From Rhodovulum sp. (GTDB lineage Bacteria > Pseudomonadota > Alphaproteobacteria > Rhodobacterales > Rhodobacteraceae): 15,652 nucleotides of DNA. Below are positions 1 through 5,660 of this stretch, in pieces. The position numbers and the translations under genes were made by a program. The stretch spans positions 1-15,652 of the forward strand of contig JACKKC010000043.1 in NCBI GenBank assembly GCA_020637615.1, read 5' to 3'. How positions within the stretch are numbered: the first letter of the stretch is position 1; every line of letters begins with the position of its first letter. Below the pieces are notes generated by a model. The model searched no databases and was not told where the DNA came from. It was given only the letters and a program-made list of their open reading frames with translations.

Positions 1-2
1 TC

Positions 3-23
3 GTAAGCGTCCGGGCTGACCGC
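3..23. repeat. IS66 left terminal inverted repeat
   Basis: Pairs with 2334-2354 in inverted orientation, 20 of 21 bases identical. The outer bases are GTAAGCGTCCGG. It includes the last bases of the tnpC stop region (TAG on the minus strand at 25-23). Confidence 0.93.
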
Positions 24-1540
24 TACGACTTCCAGTTCCAGGGAAGGAGGTCGTCGACCTTGGTGATCCTGTAGTCTGGGGTTCGGGCGATGGTGTCGGC
101 GAGCCAGGCTTCGGGATCGACGTCGTTCAGCTTGGCGGTCTCGATCAGGGTGTAGGCAATGGCGGCGGCCCTGCCGCCGGCTTCCGAGCCGACGAAGAGG
201 TAATTCTTCCGCCCCAGGGCGATGGCGCGCATTCCACGCTCGGCCGTATTGTTGTCGAGTTCGAGCATGCCGTTGTCGAGATAGGCGCGCATGCGCTCCA
301 TACGCGTCAGAGCGTAGCGGATCGCGGTGGCGAGGGGCGACTTACCGGAGATGCGGGCCAGCTGCTCCCGGAGCCAGGCTTCGAGGTCGTGGAAGACTGG
401 GGCGGCGGCGGCCTGGCGGAGCGCGACGCGGCGCTCCGGCGGTGAGCCGCGGGCCTGCTTCTCGACGCCATAGAGCCGGGCGATGCGCTGGATTGCCTCC
501 TCGGCGATTGGCGAGGCCTGGGCGCGATGGACGTCGACGAACTTGCGGCGGACGTGGGCCATGCAGGCGACCTCGCGGATGGCGCCGGAGCGGTAAAGGT
601 CGTCGAAGCCGGCATAGCCGTCGGCATGCATGAAGCCGCGGAAGCGGGCGAGATGATCCTTCGGATGCTCTCCCTTGCGGTCGCCCGAGAAGCGATACCA
701 GGCCGCCGGCGCCGCCGGTCCGCCCCATGGGCGCTCGTCGCGGGCATAGGTCCAGAGCCGGGCAGTCTGGGTCTTGCCGGTCCCCGGCGCGAGCATGCGG
801 ACCGGGGTGTCGTCGGCGAAGATCGCCCCGGCCGCGAGCACGTGCCGGCCGATGGCATCGGCGAGGGGCGCGAGCAGCGCGGTGGTCTTGCCCACCCAGT
901 CGGCCAGGGTGGATCGGTCGAGGTCGAGCCCGTCGCGCTCGAAGATGCGGGACTGGCGATAGAGCGGCAGGTGGTCGGCGTACTTGCCAACCAGAACATG
1001 GGCGAGCAGGCCGGGACCCGGACGGCCGCGCTCGATCGGACGCGACGGCAGCGGCGCCTGGACGAAGCGCTCGCAGCCGCTGCAGGCCAGCCGCGGGCGG
1101 ACGATCCGGTTCACGATGAAGCGGCCGGGGACGTATTCCAGCTCCTCGGTCACGTCCTCGCCGATCCGGCGCAGCCTGCCGCCGCAGTCGGCGCAGGTAT
1201 CGGCGGCAGGGCTGAGCTCCACCTCCATCCGCGGGACATGGTCCGGGATCGGCCGGCGCTTCGGCCGATCCTTCTCCTCGACCTCGGGCAGGCGCAGCCG
1301 CGCCGTCATCGCCGCCGCGGCGATCTCGCTCGTCTCCAACTCGAGCTGCAGCTGCCCGGCCGTCTCCGACGAGGCGCCGAAGCGATGGCGCGCATGGCCG
1401 GCCAGTTGGTGGCGCAGCTTCTCGATCAGCACCGCCTGCGCCTTCACCTCGGCGAGGAGCCGCGCCGTGAACGCGCGCAGCTCCTCGGGATCTTCCGGCA
1501 TAGCGACGGTCTCGTCGAGCATGGGAGAAGTATACCGCAT
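23..1540 (-). CDS. tnpC: IS66 family transposase TnpC (DDE)
   Basis: The catalytic subunit of IS66 transposition, acting on the element's inverted repeats. From ATG at 1540 it has 505 residues, the usual size. An N-terminal coiled-coil-like stretch is followed by a basic segment and a Cys4 zinc-binding pair (C116, C119 and C153, C156). The IS66 DDE core then follows: D243/D244 in FADDTPVR, D307 in HADGYAG, and E434 in NNTAERGMR. The C-terminal IS66 tail (AYTLIETAKLNDVDPEAWL) is intact. I prefer ATG 1540 because AGGGA lies five bases before it. GTG at 1567 would add nine residues but lacks a clear ribosome binding site. That binding site sits inside a perfect 8-bp hairpin (1542-1560), suggesting translational restraint. 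tnpB ends shortly upstream at 1581. Confidence 0.93.
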   Translation of the reverse strand: MRYTSPMLDETVAMPEDPEELRAFTARLLAEVKAQAVLIEKLRHQLAGHARHRFGASSETAGQLQLELETSEIAAAAMTARLRLPEVEEKDRPKRRPIPDHVPRMEVELSPAADTCADCGGRLRRIGEDVTEELEYVPGRFIVNRIVRPRLACSGCERFVQAPLPSRPIERGRPGPGLLAHVLVGKYADHLPLYRQSRIFERDGLDLDRSTLADWVGKTTALLAPLADAIGRHVLAAGAIFADDTPVRMLAPGTGKTQTARLWTYARDERPWGGPAAPAAWYRFSGDRKGEHPKDHLARFRGFMHADGYAGFDDLYRSGAIREVACMAHVRRKFVDVHRAQASPIAEEAIQRIARLYGVEKQARGSPPERRVALRQAAAAPVFHDLEAWLREQLARISGKSPLATAIRYALTRMERMRAYLDNGMLELDNNTAERGMRAIALGRKNYLFVGSEAGGRAAAIAYTLIETAKLNDVDPEAWLADTIARTPDYRITKVDDLLPWNWKS

Positions 1541-1541
1541 T

Positions 1542-1560
1542 GGATTCCCTGTGGGAATCC
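1542..1560 (-). promoter_or_regulatory. Hairpin covering the tnpC ribosome binding site
   Basis: GGATTCCC (1542-1549), TGT loop, GGGAATCC (1553-1560) form a perfect 8-bp stem. In the tnp mRNA the 3' arm contains the AGGGA that precedes ATG 1540, so folding would hide the tnpC ribosome binding site. Control by ribosomes leaving tnpB is an inference. Confidence 0.5.
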
Positions 1561-1580
1561 TCGACACCCAAGCCTGCCGC

Positions 1581-1928
1581 CTATCCTGCGGCCTCCGGCT
1601 GCCAAGTTCGCTGCGGCGTGCGCCAGTCGATGCCCTCGAGCAGCATCGCCAGCTGCGCCGGCGTCAGCGACACCTTGCCCTCCGTGGCCTGCGGCCACAC
1701 GAAGCGACCGCGCTCCAGCCGCTTCACGAACAGGCAGGCGCCCTGACCGTCCCACCAGATCACCTTCACCAGGTCGCCGCGCCGCCCCCGGAACACGAAG
1801 AGATGCCCGGTGAACGGGTTCTGCCTGAGCGTCGTCTCGGCCTGCGCCGCCAGCGCCGCGAAGCCCTTGCGCATGTCCGTCACCCCGGCCGCCAGCCACA
1901 CCCGCGTGCCGCTCGGGGTCGGGATCAC
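1581..1928 (-). CDS. tnpB: IS66 family accessory protein TnpB (Orf2)
   Basis: A small accessory protein needed for IS66 transposition, whose biochemical role is not settled. At 115 residues it has the usual length. The IS66 Orf2 signature is clear: GVTDMRKGFAAL (about 15-26), then NPFTGHLFVFRGRRGDLVKV (about 37-56), WWDGQGACLFVKRLERGRF, and a C-terminal LTPAQLAMLLEGIDWR. It starts with GTG at 1928, and this GTG overlaps the TGA of tnpA as GTGA, so translation of the two genes is probably coupled. Confidence 0.93.
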   Translation of the reverse strand: MIPTPSGTRVWLAAGVTDMRKGFAALAAQAETTLRQNPFTGHLFVFRGRRGDLVKVIWWDGQGACLFVKRLERGRFVWPQATEGKVSLTPAQLAMLLEGIDWRTPQRTWQPEAAG

Positions 1929-2269
1929 GCCGACAGCCCCCGCAGCAGCCGGGCCAGCGCCTCGGGGTCGTAGGTGCCGACGATCCGCAGCCGCTGCCCA
2001 CCCGCGAGCTCGATCTCGATCCGGCCCTCGCCGGGCGAGCGCGCCGCTGCGGGCTCGGGCGCCTGGACGATCTCGACCGGAAGGAAGGACGCCACCTCGC
2101 CGCCGCTGTCGGCGAACCGCGGATCGCGCAGCCAGGTGAACACCAGGTTCGCGTTCACGTCGTACCGCCGTGCCACCTGGCTGACCGAGACGCCCGGCAA
2201 CCGCGCCTGGCCGCAGATCAGCCGCTTCTCCTCCGCCGACCAGACCCGCCGCTTCTTCTGCTTCGTCAC
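1925..2269 (-). CDS. tnpA: IS66 family protein TnpA (Orf1, HTH)
   Basis: The first gene of the IS66 operon, 114 residues. The N-terminus holds a transposase-type helix-turn-helix (RRVWSAEEKRLICGQA, then VSQVARRYDVNANLVFTWLR, about residues 7-50), so it probably binds DNA such as the element ends. The rest is a short charged domain ending in ALARLLRGLSA. The start is taken as GTG at 2269. There is no good ribosome binding site. A four-codon reading frame beginning ATG at 2280 stops inside this GTG (GTGA), so re-initiation is possible. A 13-bp hairpin lies immediately upstream. It overlaps tnpB by four bases. Confidence 0.88.
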   Translation of the reverse strand: MTKQKKRRVWSAEEKRLICGQARLPGVSVSQVARRYDVNANLVFTWLRDPRFADSGGEVASFLPVEIVQAPEPAAARSPGEGRIEIELAGGQRLRIVGTYDPEALARLLRGLSA

Positions 2270-2278
2270 CGCAAACCC

Positions 2279-2309
2279 ATAGTGTCCATCATCCCGTGAT
2301 GGACACTAT
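2279..2309 (-). promoter_or_regulatory. Perfect 13-bp hairpin in the tnpA leader
   Basis: ATAGTGTCCATCA (2279-2291), five-base loop TCCCG, TGATGGACACTAT (2297-2309), with no mismatch. It lies about 10 bases upstream of the tnpA GTG, inside the IS. Possible roles are an operator for TnpA, or an RNA hairpin that blocks tnpA translation on transcripts entering from outside, as known for IS10 and IS50. The RES operon next door is transcribed towards it. Confidence 0.55.
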
Positions 2310-2333
2310 CGTCGACGCCACCTCCCCGGCAGG

Positions 2334-2354
2334 GCGGTCAGTCCGGACGCTTAC
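2334..2354. repeat. IS66 right terminal inverted repeat
   Basis: Reverse complement of the left end apart from one base. It lies upstream of tnpA and directly abuts the trmFO remnant. Confidence 0.93.
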
Positions 2355-2362
2355 CGTCCTTC
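2355..2362. repeat. Probable 8-bp IS66 target-site duplication (right copy)
   Basis: IS66 elements usually duplicate 8 bp of target. The 8 bases after the right end are CGTCCTTC. Only the last two bases of the left copy (TC at 1-2) fall inside the window, and they agree. This is consistent with a duplication but is not proof. Confidence 0.55.
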
Positions 2363-2512
2363 CAGCCGATGAACGTCAACATCGGCCTCTTCCCGCCCCT
2401 CGACGAAGCCCGCGGCGGCCGCCGCGGCCGGCGCGAGCGCTACAGGGGTTATACCGATCGTGCCAAGGCGGATTTCGCGGAGTGGTTAGTAATAGAGCCG
2501 GCCCCAGCCTGA
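2355..2512 (+). pseudogene. trmFO: trmFO 3' fragment, separated by the IS66 insertion
   Basis: Read in the frame beginning at 2357, this encodes the end of TrmFO, the FAD- and folate-dependent enzyme that makes 5-methyluridine at tRNA position 54. The highly conserved C-terminal motif FQPMNVNIGLFPP (from 2360) is followed by LDEARGGRRGRRERY and YTDRAKADFAEWL, and a TGA at 2510-2512. About 52 codons remain and no start codon belongs to them, because the IS lies where the rest of the gene should be. The 5' part should lie to the left of the window. A gene truncated at the IS would continue for 23 IS-encoded codons to TAG at 72-74, replacing the native last 49 residues. Alternatively, this could be a fragment left by rearrangement. 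Confidence 0.88.
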
Positions 2513-2560
2513 ATTGGCACAAGTGATCCGCGCTTCCCGGTCATTGTGATCGAGGAAATC

Positions 2561-3118
2561 CTATGCGCTCTTTAAATGTGTCATTCGCCATTTGGTCCAG
2601 TCAATCGAAGTGGCGCCCACCTCTTCAATGTCGTCAAGGTCAATATTATCAAGAAACAGAACGATATTCTGACAATCCCAGCGGGCCGATGGGGCGATGA
2701 TCCCGTCGAATCCCATGAAAGATGCTGCGTCCGCAATCTCCTGAGTACGGTCATAGAGGATTTCGGCATAGCGCGTCGGAATGACGCCCAACCGACTGAG
2801 CGCGCCCATATCTGCAAGAACGAGCATTTCTTTTGTCCTGATCCGCAGTTCGCACAGATTGTGCCGCATTCGGGAAGGAAACACCGACTGACCACGGTTC
2901 AGATGGAAGTGTATTTCGGCGATAGCTCCATCTGCCTCGCGTGAGCCGTAGAGTACCGATAGATTGGTCGGGTTCCACCGTCCGGAACCTCGTGATCCAT
3001 CGAGCACTGATCGGCCCTTTCGCACCACGCGCCACATTGTGCCCGCGAAGGGTTCTGGATTGATCTCCCCCAGCGCATCTAGAAGACGATCATCATGGCG
3101 TCGCCGCCCCGACGACAT
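2561..3118 (-). CDS. RES-domain toxin (predicted NAD-consuming)
   Basis: The toxin half of an Xre-RES type II toxin-antitoxin pair. Characterised RES proteins attack NAD+ or use it for ADP-ribosylation, stopping growth. From ATG at 3118 the protein has 185 residues and is essentially one RES domain. It shows MWRVVRKG (R30), the hallmark GRWN (R47), VLYGSREADGAIAE (Y57, E68), and the late block GFDGIIAPSARWDCQNIVLF. All positions expected for activity appear present, so it looks intact. The start lies one base after the antitoxin TAG, so expression is coupled. A start at 3142 would overlap the antitoxin more deeply and is less likely. GC content is well below that of the flanking core genes, suggesting acquisition. 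No terminator is visible before the trmFO remnant. Confidence 0.87.
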   Translation of the reverse strand: MSSGRRRHDDRLLDALGEINPEPFAGTMWRVVRKGRSVLDGSRGSGRWNPTNLSVLYGSREADGAIAEIHFHLNRGQSVFPSRMRHNLCELRIRTKEMLVLADMGALSRLGVIPTRYAEILYDRTQEIADAASFMGFDGIIAPSARWDCQNIVLFLDNIDLDDIEEVGATSIDWTKWRMTHLKSA

Positions 3119-3119
3119 T

Positions 3120-3482
3120 CTACAGGTACACCCCGCTATCAAGGCGCTCGATCACTTCTAGGACCTCAGGTGTCCTGCCTTCGACCACCAAATCATATGG
3201 GCGCGCATTCTGAAGTTGCGGATGTGGCGACTGGAGCCACAAGCGTACCTCATCCGGCTCATAGAAGTCCGACAGGCGTTGAGCGACCCAGCGAAGCTGC
3301 GCCATCGCCGTCTGCTTATCGATCGTTGGGCTAGCCTCGCCATGACTCCAACGAGTTACGGTAGGGGGTGAAACCTCGAAAATGTTCGCTATGTCGCGTC
3401 CTTTCAGGCCGCCATACACTCGCAACTCTTCAACGAGCCTCGATACTGCGGTTTCTTTCTCCTTTCTCGCCGACGCGGTCAT
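3120..3482 (-). CDS. Xre-type antitoxin with MbcA/ParS toxin-binding domain
   Basis: The predicted antitoxin of the RES toxin encoded immediately downstream, and probably the repressor of the operon. It has 120 residues from ATG 3482, which overlaps the TGA of the upstream gene as ATGA. Residues about 20-50 form a helix-turn-helix (LKGRDIANIFEVSPPTVTRW). The C-terminal 50 residues match the MbcA/ParS/Xre antitoxin domain (DUF2384), with HPQLQNARPYDLVVEGR and a closing EVLEVIERLDSGVYL. In characterised homologues the C-terminal end plugs the RES active site. A start at 3497 is open but has nothing to recommend it over the ATGA overlap. The 13-bp inverted repeat at 4807-4846 is the obvious candidate for its binding site. 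Confidence 0.87.
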   Translation of the reverse strand: MTASARKEKETAVSRLVEELRVYGGLKGRDIANIFEVSPPTVTRWSHGEASPTIDKQTAMAQLRWVAQRLSDFYEPDEVRLWLQSPHPQLQNARPYDLVVEGRTPEVLEVIERLDSGVYL

Positions 3483-4786
3483 AACGGTCGTTTCCAAAGA
3501 TTTTCTTGGCGAGCATTATTTCTGTCTACACGGAGACGTGCCTCGGGAGCAAAATCCGGCTGACCCTCTCGCTTGTGCAGTCCCCGAAGCGCTTCGTAGG
3601 TTCGCGCAAGGCGTTTGGAGGCAGTGCCCACAGTTGCGCGTAGATCCTCGTCCATCTTCTTTAGGCGGGTTGCCCGCTGTGCCTCTTGCATTCTGGATTC
3701 CAGATGTTTTTCGATGAACTGGTCAGTCCGCATCGACTCCGGTGTTGCTGACAGTATTGCTACGGCTCTGTCCTGCTGCACCATGAGGTGAGCCTCAGGG
3801 TTTGCCAGCATCTTCTCAATGTCGCCGCAGCAAGCGGTGTCGGAACAGCCAAATATCTGACGGGCAGTGCGAGCATCGTCGAACATCCGCCGAACCACAC
3901 TCACTTCCAACGAGCGATCCAGGCCATGGAGGAATACCTTCTTCTTGCGACCACCGCCTCCGCCCCTCCGTTCCGTCAGCCAGTCTCTCGCATCGAAGCG
4001 CTGCTTGCCTTCGATGCCATGCGCAAAGCCGCTCGCGGCACCGAATGCACAAGCGGCAAGGCCAGCAATGCCACCCACATGATCCGCGATGATTGGCCGA
4101 CCGACGGAATGGAACGGCCGAACCGCTTCAATGTAGCGCGGCATTCCAACACCGGTTGCGTCAGCCCCGAACCCTCCGACCCGGAGCCATATGTGGCCAT
4201 CTGGCAGGCTGGCCAGCGTAGGTATGAGGCGGTTCCGGAACGTTGGATCGCGGAGTTGGCGACTGGAAAGGATAAGCGAGTAGTCCAGTGCGATGTGTTG
4301 CCCGCCCTCGCGGTCAAGGGCAATGCGCATGGCTTCGGCTGCCTTGAGATCGACCGAAAGCCAGTCTGCACTTTCGTCGCCGAGGTAGTGGGATGGCGAC
4401 ATCACGGAGGTAAAGCCCTTAGCCACGGCAAAGCGTGCGATCGGCTCGATCACACTACGGTTGGTGCCTGCGACAACGTCGTCAGCATCGAGCATCCGCC
4501 CTTCACATGCCCATGGTGCAGTCTTCACCCCGCTTGAGAAGCGACCCCGCACGCTCAATTCTGCGACGTTTGTATCGAGCACGGTTTCCAAGCCCGCGTC
4601 CCGAAGGGTTCTGAGTAGGCTCTCTTGGCGCTCCACATTTGCCGCCTCAAAGACAAACCGCCGCGCATTTAGCTTATTTGCACTCCAAAGGTGCTCAGCC
4701 AGTCGATGATCAAAGAACCCGACGCGGACAGCCTGGGCAACTTCGCGTGGCGGGCGATCGTGGAGATAGACGACATTTCCGGTCAT
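3479..4786 (-). CDS. Unrecognised 435-aa protein leading the Xre-RES operon
   Basis: I cannot name this family. Residues about 20-280 alternate predicted strands and helices in a way that resembles a TIM barrel. Examples are RFVFEAANVERQ, GLETVLDTNVAEL, DWLSVDLKAAEA, HIALDYSLIL, IWLRVGGFG and PIIADHVGGIAGLAA, the last followed by GFAHGIEGKQRFD. A glycine run and KKK (about 285-293) lead to a Cys/His cluster C314-x4-C319-C320-x12-H333, then a charged helical tail (about 345-410). Cys3His after a barrel recalls the zinc site of tRNA-guanine transglycosylases, but the spacing differs and I claim no homology. No signal peptide or membrane segment is seen. I chose ATG 4786 because GAGG lies seven bases upstream; GTG 4801 adds five residues. 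Its stop overlaps the antitoxin start, so it belongs to the same transcript. GC content is lower than in the core genes. Confidence 0.8.
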   Translation of the reverse strand: MTGNVVYLHDRPPREVAQAVRVGFFDHRLAEHLWSANKLNARRFVFEAANVERQESLLRTLRDAGLETVLDTNVAELSVRGRFSSGVKTAPWACEGRMLDADDVVAGTNRSVIEPIARFAVAKGFTSVMSPSHYLGDESADWLSVDLKAAEAMRIALDREGGQHIALDYSLILSSRQLRDPTFRNRLIPTLASLPDGHIWLRVGGFGADATGVGMPRYIEAVRPFHSVGRPIIADHVGGIAGLAACAFGAASGFAHGIEGKQRFDARDWLTERRGGGGGRKKKVFLHGLDRSLEVSVVRRMFDDARTARQIFGCSDTACCGDIEKMLANPEAHLMVQQDRAVAILSATPESMRTDQFIEKHLESRMQEAQRATRLKKMDEDLRATVGTASKRLARTYEALRGLHKREGQPDFAPEARLRVDRNNARQENLWKRPL

Positions 4787-4806
4787 ACCGAAGCCTCGCA
4801 CGACAG

Positions 4807-4846
4807 CGTATACGTTTCATCGGTTTGCTAGTGTGAAACGTATACG
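4807..4846. promoter_or_regulatory. Operator-like inverted repeat before the RES operon
   Basis: CGTATACGTTTCA (4807-4819) and its exact reverse complement TGAAACGTATACG (4834-4846) are separated by 14 bases. Each arm also contains the self-palindrome CGTATACG, so the site offers two dyads about three helical turns apart (27-bp offset between arm starts). It ends 21 bases before the ATG at 4786 and overlaps the likely promoter. Binding by the Xre antitoxin is inferred. Confidence 0.75.
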
Positions 4847-4865
4847 GAATATCGCCTGTCGTCAA
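4839..4865 (-). promoter_or_regulatory. Possible promoter of the RES operon
   Basis: On the minus strand TTGACG (4865-4860) is followed 15 bases later by TATACG (4844-4839). The spacing is short, but the -35 is good and the -10 lies inside the distal operator arm, so repressor binding would block RNA polymerase. Confidence 0.4.
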
Positions 4866-4881
4866 TCTCTGTTTCCTGCCC

Positions 4882-5235
4882 TCACTCCTCCTTCCGCTTC
4901 GGCGCCGCCTTCCCCCAGATCTCCTCGCCGTGGCGGTTCCTGTCGCCCCGGCTCAGCACCTCCTTGGAGATCAGCGCCAGCATGTAGGTCCTGAGCACCG
5001 CGTTGATCCTGCCGTGGTAGCCGGCGCCGAGGCCCCGGAACCAGCGCGCCACGTCCTCGTCGAGCGCGACCGTCACCTTCTTCCTGCGCGGCCGCACCGG
5101 GGCCGTGGTCTCGAGCCGGCCCCAGTCGGCGGGGATCAGCGCGCGGCGCAGCTTCATGTCGCGCCAGTCCTGCGCCTGCTTCTCGAGCTCGATCATCAGC
5201 TCCACATGGGCCCGCTCCTGGGCGATCGTGCGCAT
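4882..5235 (-). CDS. BrnA-like ribbon-helix-helix protein, no BrnT partner seen
   Basis: A small predicted DNA-binding protein of the BrnA antitoxin superfamily (DUF4415-like). The diagnostic C-terminal part reads KKVTVALDEDVARWFRGLGAGYHGR then INAVLRTYMLA (about residues 52-87), which is a beta strand plus two helices for dimeric DNA binding. It is preceded by a charged helical N-terminus (RAHVELMIELEKQAQDWRD) and RRALIPADW. From ATG 5235, with GGAAG five bases upstream, it has 117 residues. The frame stays open to 5367, and GTG 5247 is also possible. In classical brnTA the BrnT toxin gene lies directly upstream. None is present here, so it may act as an orphan regulator. GC content is like the core genome, unlike the RES operon beside it. 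Confidence 0.75.
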   Translation of the reverse strand: MRTIAQERAHVELMIELEKQAQDWRDMKLRRALIPADWGRLETTAPVRPRRKKVTVALDEDVARWFRGLGAGYHGRINAVLRTYMLALISKEVLSRGDRNRHGEEIWGKAAPKRKEE

Positions 5236-5326
5236 CCGGTCTTCCACCGCCTGCGTCTCCTGTGCTGTCTCGGGAATGCCGCCATCCTGCCCGAGAACCG
5301 TTAAGATGCCGCTCAGAATGGCAAGC

Positions 5327-5360
5327 CGGTTTCCAGCCCGGTTCCACCCGGCTTCCAGCC
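5327..5360. repeat. Three short imperfect tandem repeats
   Basis: CGGTTTCCAGCC, CGGTTCCACC and CGGCTTCCAGCC follow each other without a gap in the 199-base region between the BrnA-like gene and the small membrane protein. I see no clear gene or terminator in the rest of that region. Confidence 0.5.
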
Positions 5361-5434
5361 GCCGCAACCCCTTGATACCGAAGGGAGAACCCGCCCCGCT
5401 TGCGGTGGCCCCCCGGCCGCCCTATCTGACGCGC

Positions 5435-5650
5435 ATGAACTACGTCCTCGCCCTCTTCCTGCCGCCGCTCTCGATCCTGATCGCCGGCCGGCCGATCGTC
5501 GCGATCGTCACCTTCCTGATCTGGATCCCGGCGATCGTCTTCTCCGGCGGGCTCACCCATCCGATGTTCATCCTGCTCGCCTGGATCCTGATCTACGAAT
5601 CGGGCGAGGCGCGGCGGGCGCGGATCGGGCGCGGGCGCGGCGACGGCTGA
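5435..5650 (+). CDS. Small two-helix membrane protein, YqaE/Pmp3-like
   Basis: A 71-residue protein with two hydrophobic segments (about residues 3-17 with LALFLPPLSILIAG, and about 20-52), then a short basic cytoplasmic-type tail (EARRARIGRGRG). The early LPPL motif and the size resemble the YqaE/Pmp3 (UPF0057) family of stress-linked inner-membrane proteolipids. The similarity is only moderate and the usual GYIPGIIHA block is not clear. The function is therefore unassigned. The ribosome binding site is weak. The gene ends 10 bases before gluQ and may be transcribed with it. Confidence 0.65.
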   Translation: MNYVLALFLPPLSILIAGRPIVAIVTFLIWIPAIVFSGGLTHPMFILLAWILIYESGEARRARIGRGRGDG

Positions 5651-5660
5651 CCGCGGCATC

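Larger units (their letters stand above)
3..2354 (-). mobile_element. Complete IS66-family insertion sequence
   Basis: A 2352-bp element with the classical three-gene IS66 order tnpA-tnpB-tnpC, read on the minus strand. Its ends are inverted repeats at 3-23 and 2334-2354. They match at 20 of 21 positions, the only difference lying in the middle (GGGCTGAC against GGACTGAC), and both begin GTAAGCG at the outer edge, as is typical of this family. All three reading frames are open and full length, so the element looks potentially active. The tnpC stop codon lies at the inner edge of the left repeat. The element interrupts trmFO: the sequence right of the IS continues that gene's C-terminus. Confidence 0.95.

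Noticed and set aside
527..1813. Long plus-strand frames opposite the IS66 tnpC and tnpB genes
   Set aside because: They are shadows of the transposase genes, with arginine- and proline-rich nonsense composition.
2296..2526. A 76-codon plus-strand frame crossing the IS right end
   Set aside because: It spans the IS boundary in a different frame from the recognisable TrmFO remnant and has no coding character.
3788..4537. A 249-codon plus-strand frame opposite the 435-aa gene
   Set aside because: The minus-strand gene has a good ribosome binding site, a promoter with operator and an ATGA link to the antitoxin. The plus-strand frame has none of these.
5236..5367. A 44-residue N-terminal extension of the BrnA-like protein
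   Set aside because: ATG 5235 has a good GGAAG site and gives the usual family size. The extension is possible but unsupported.
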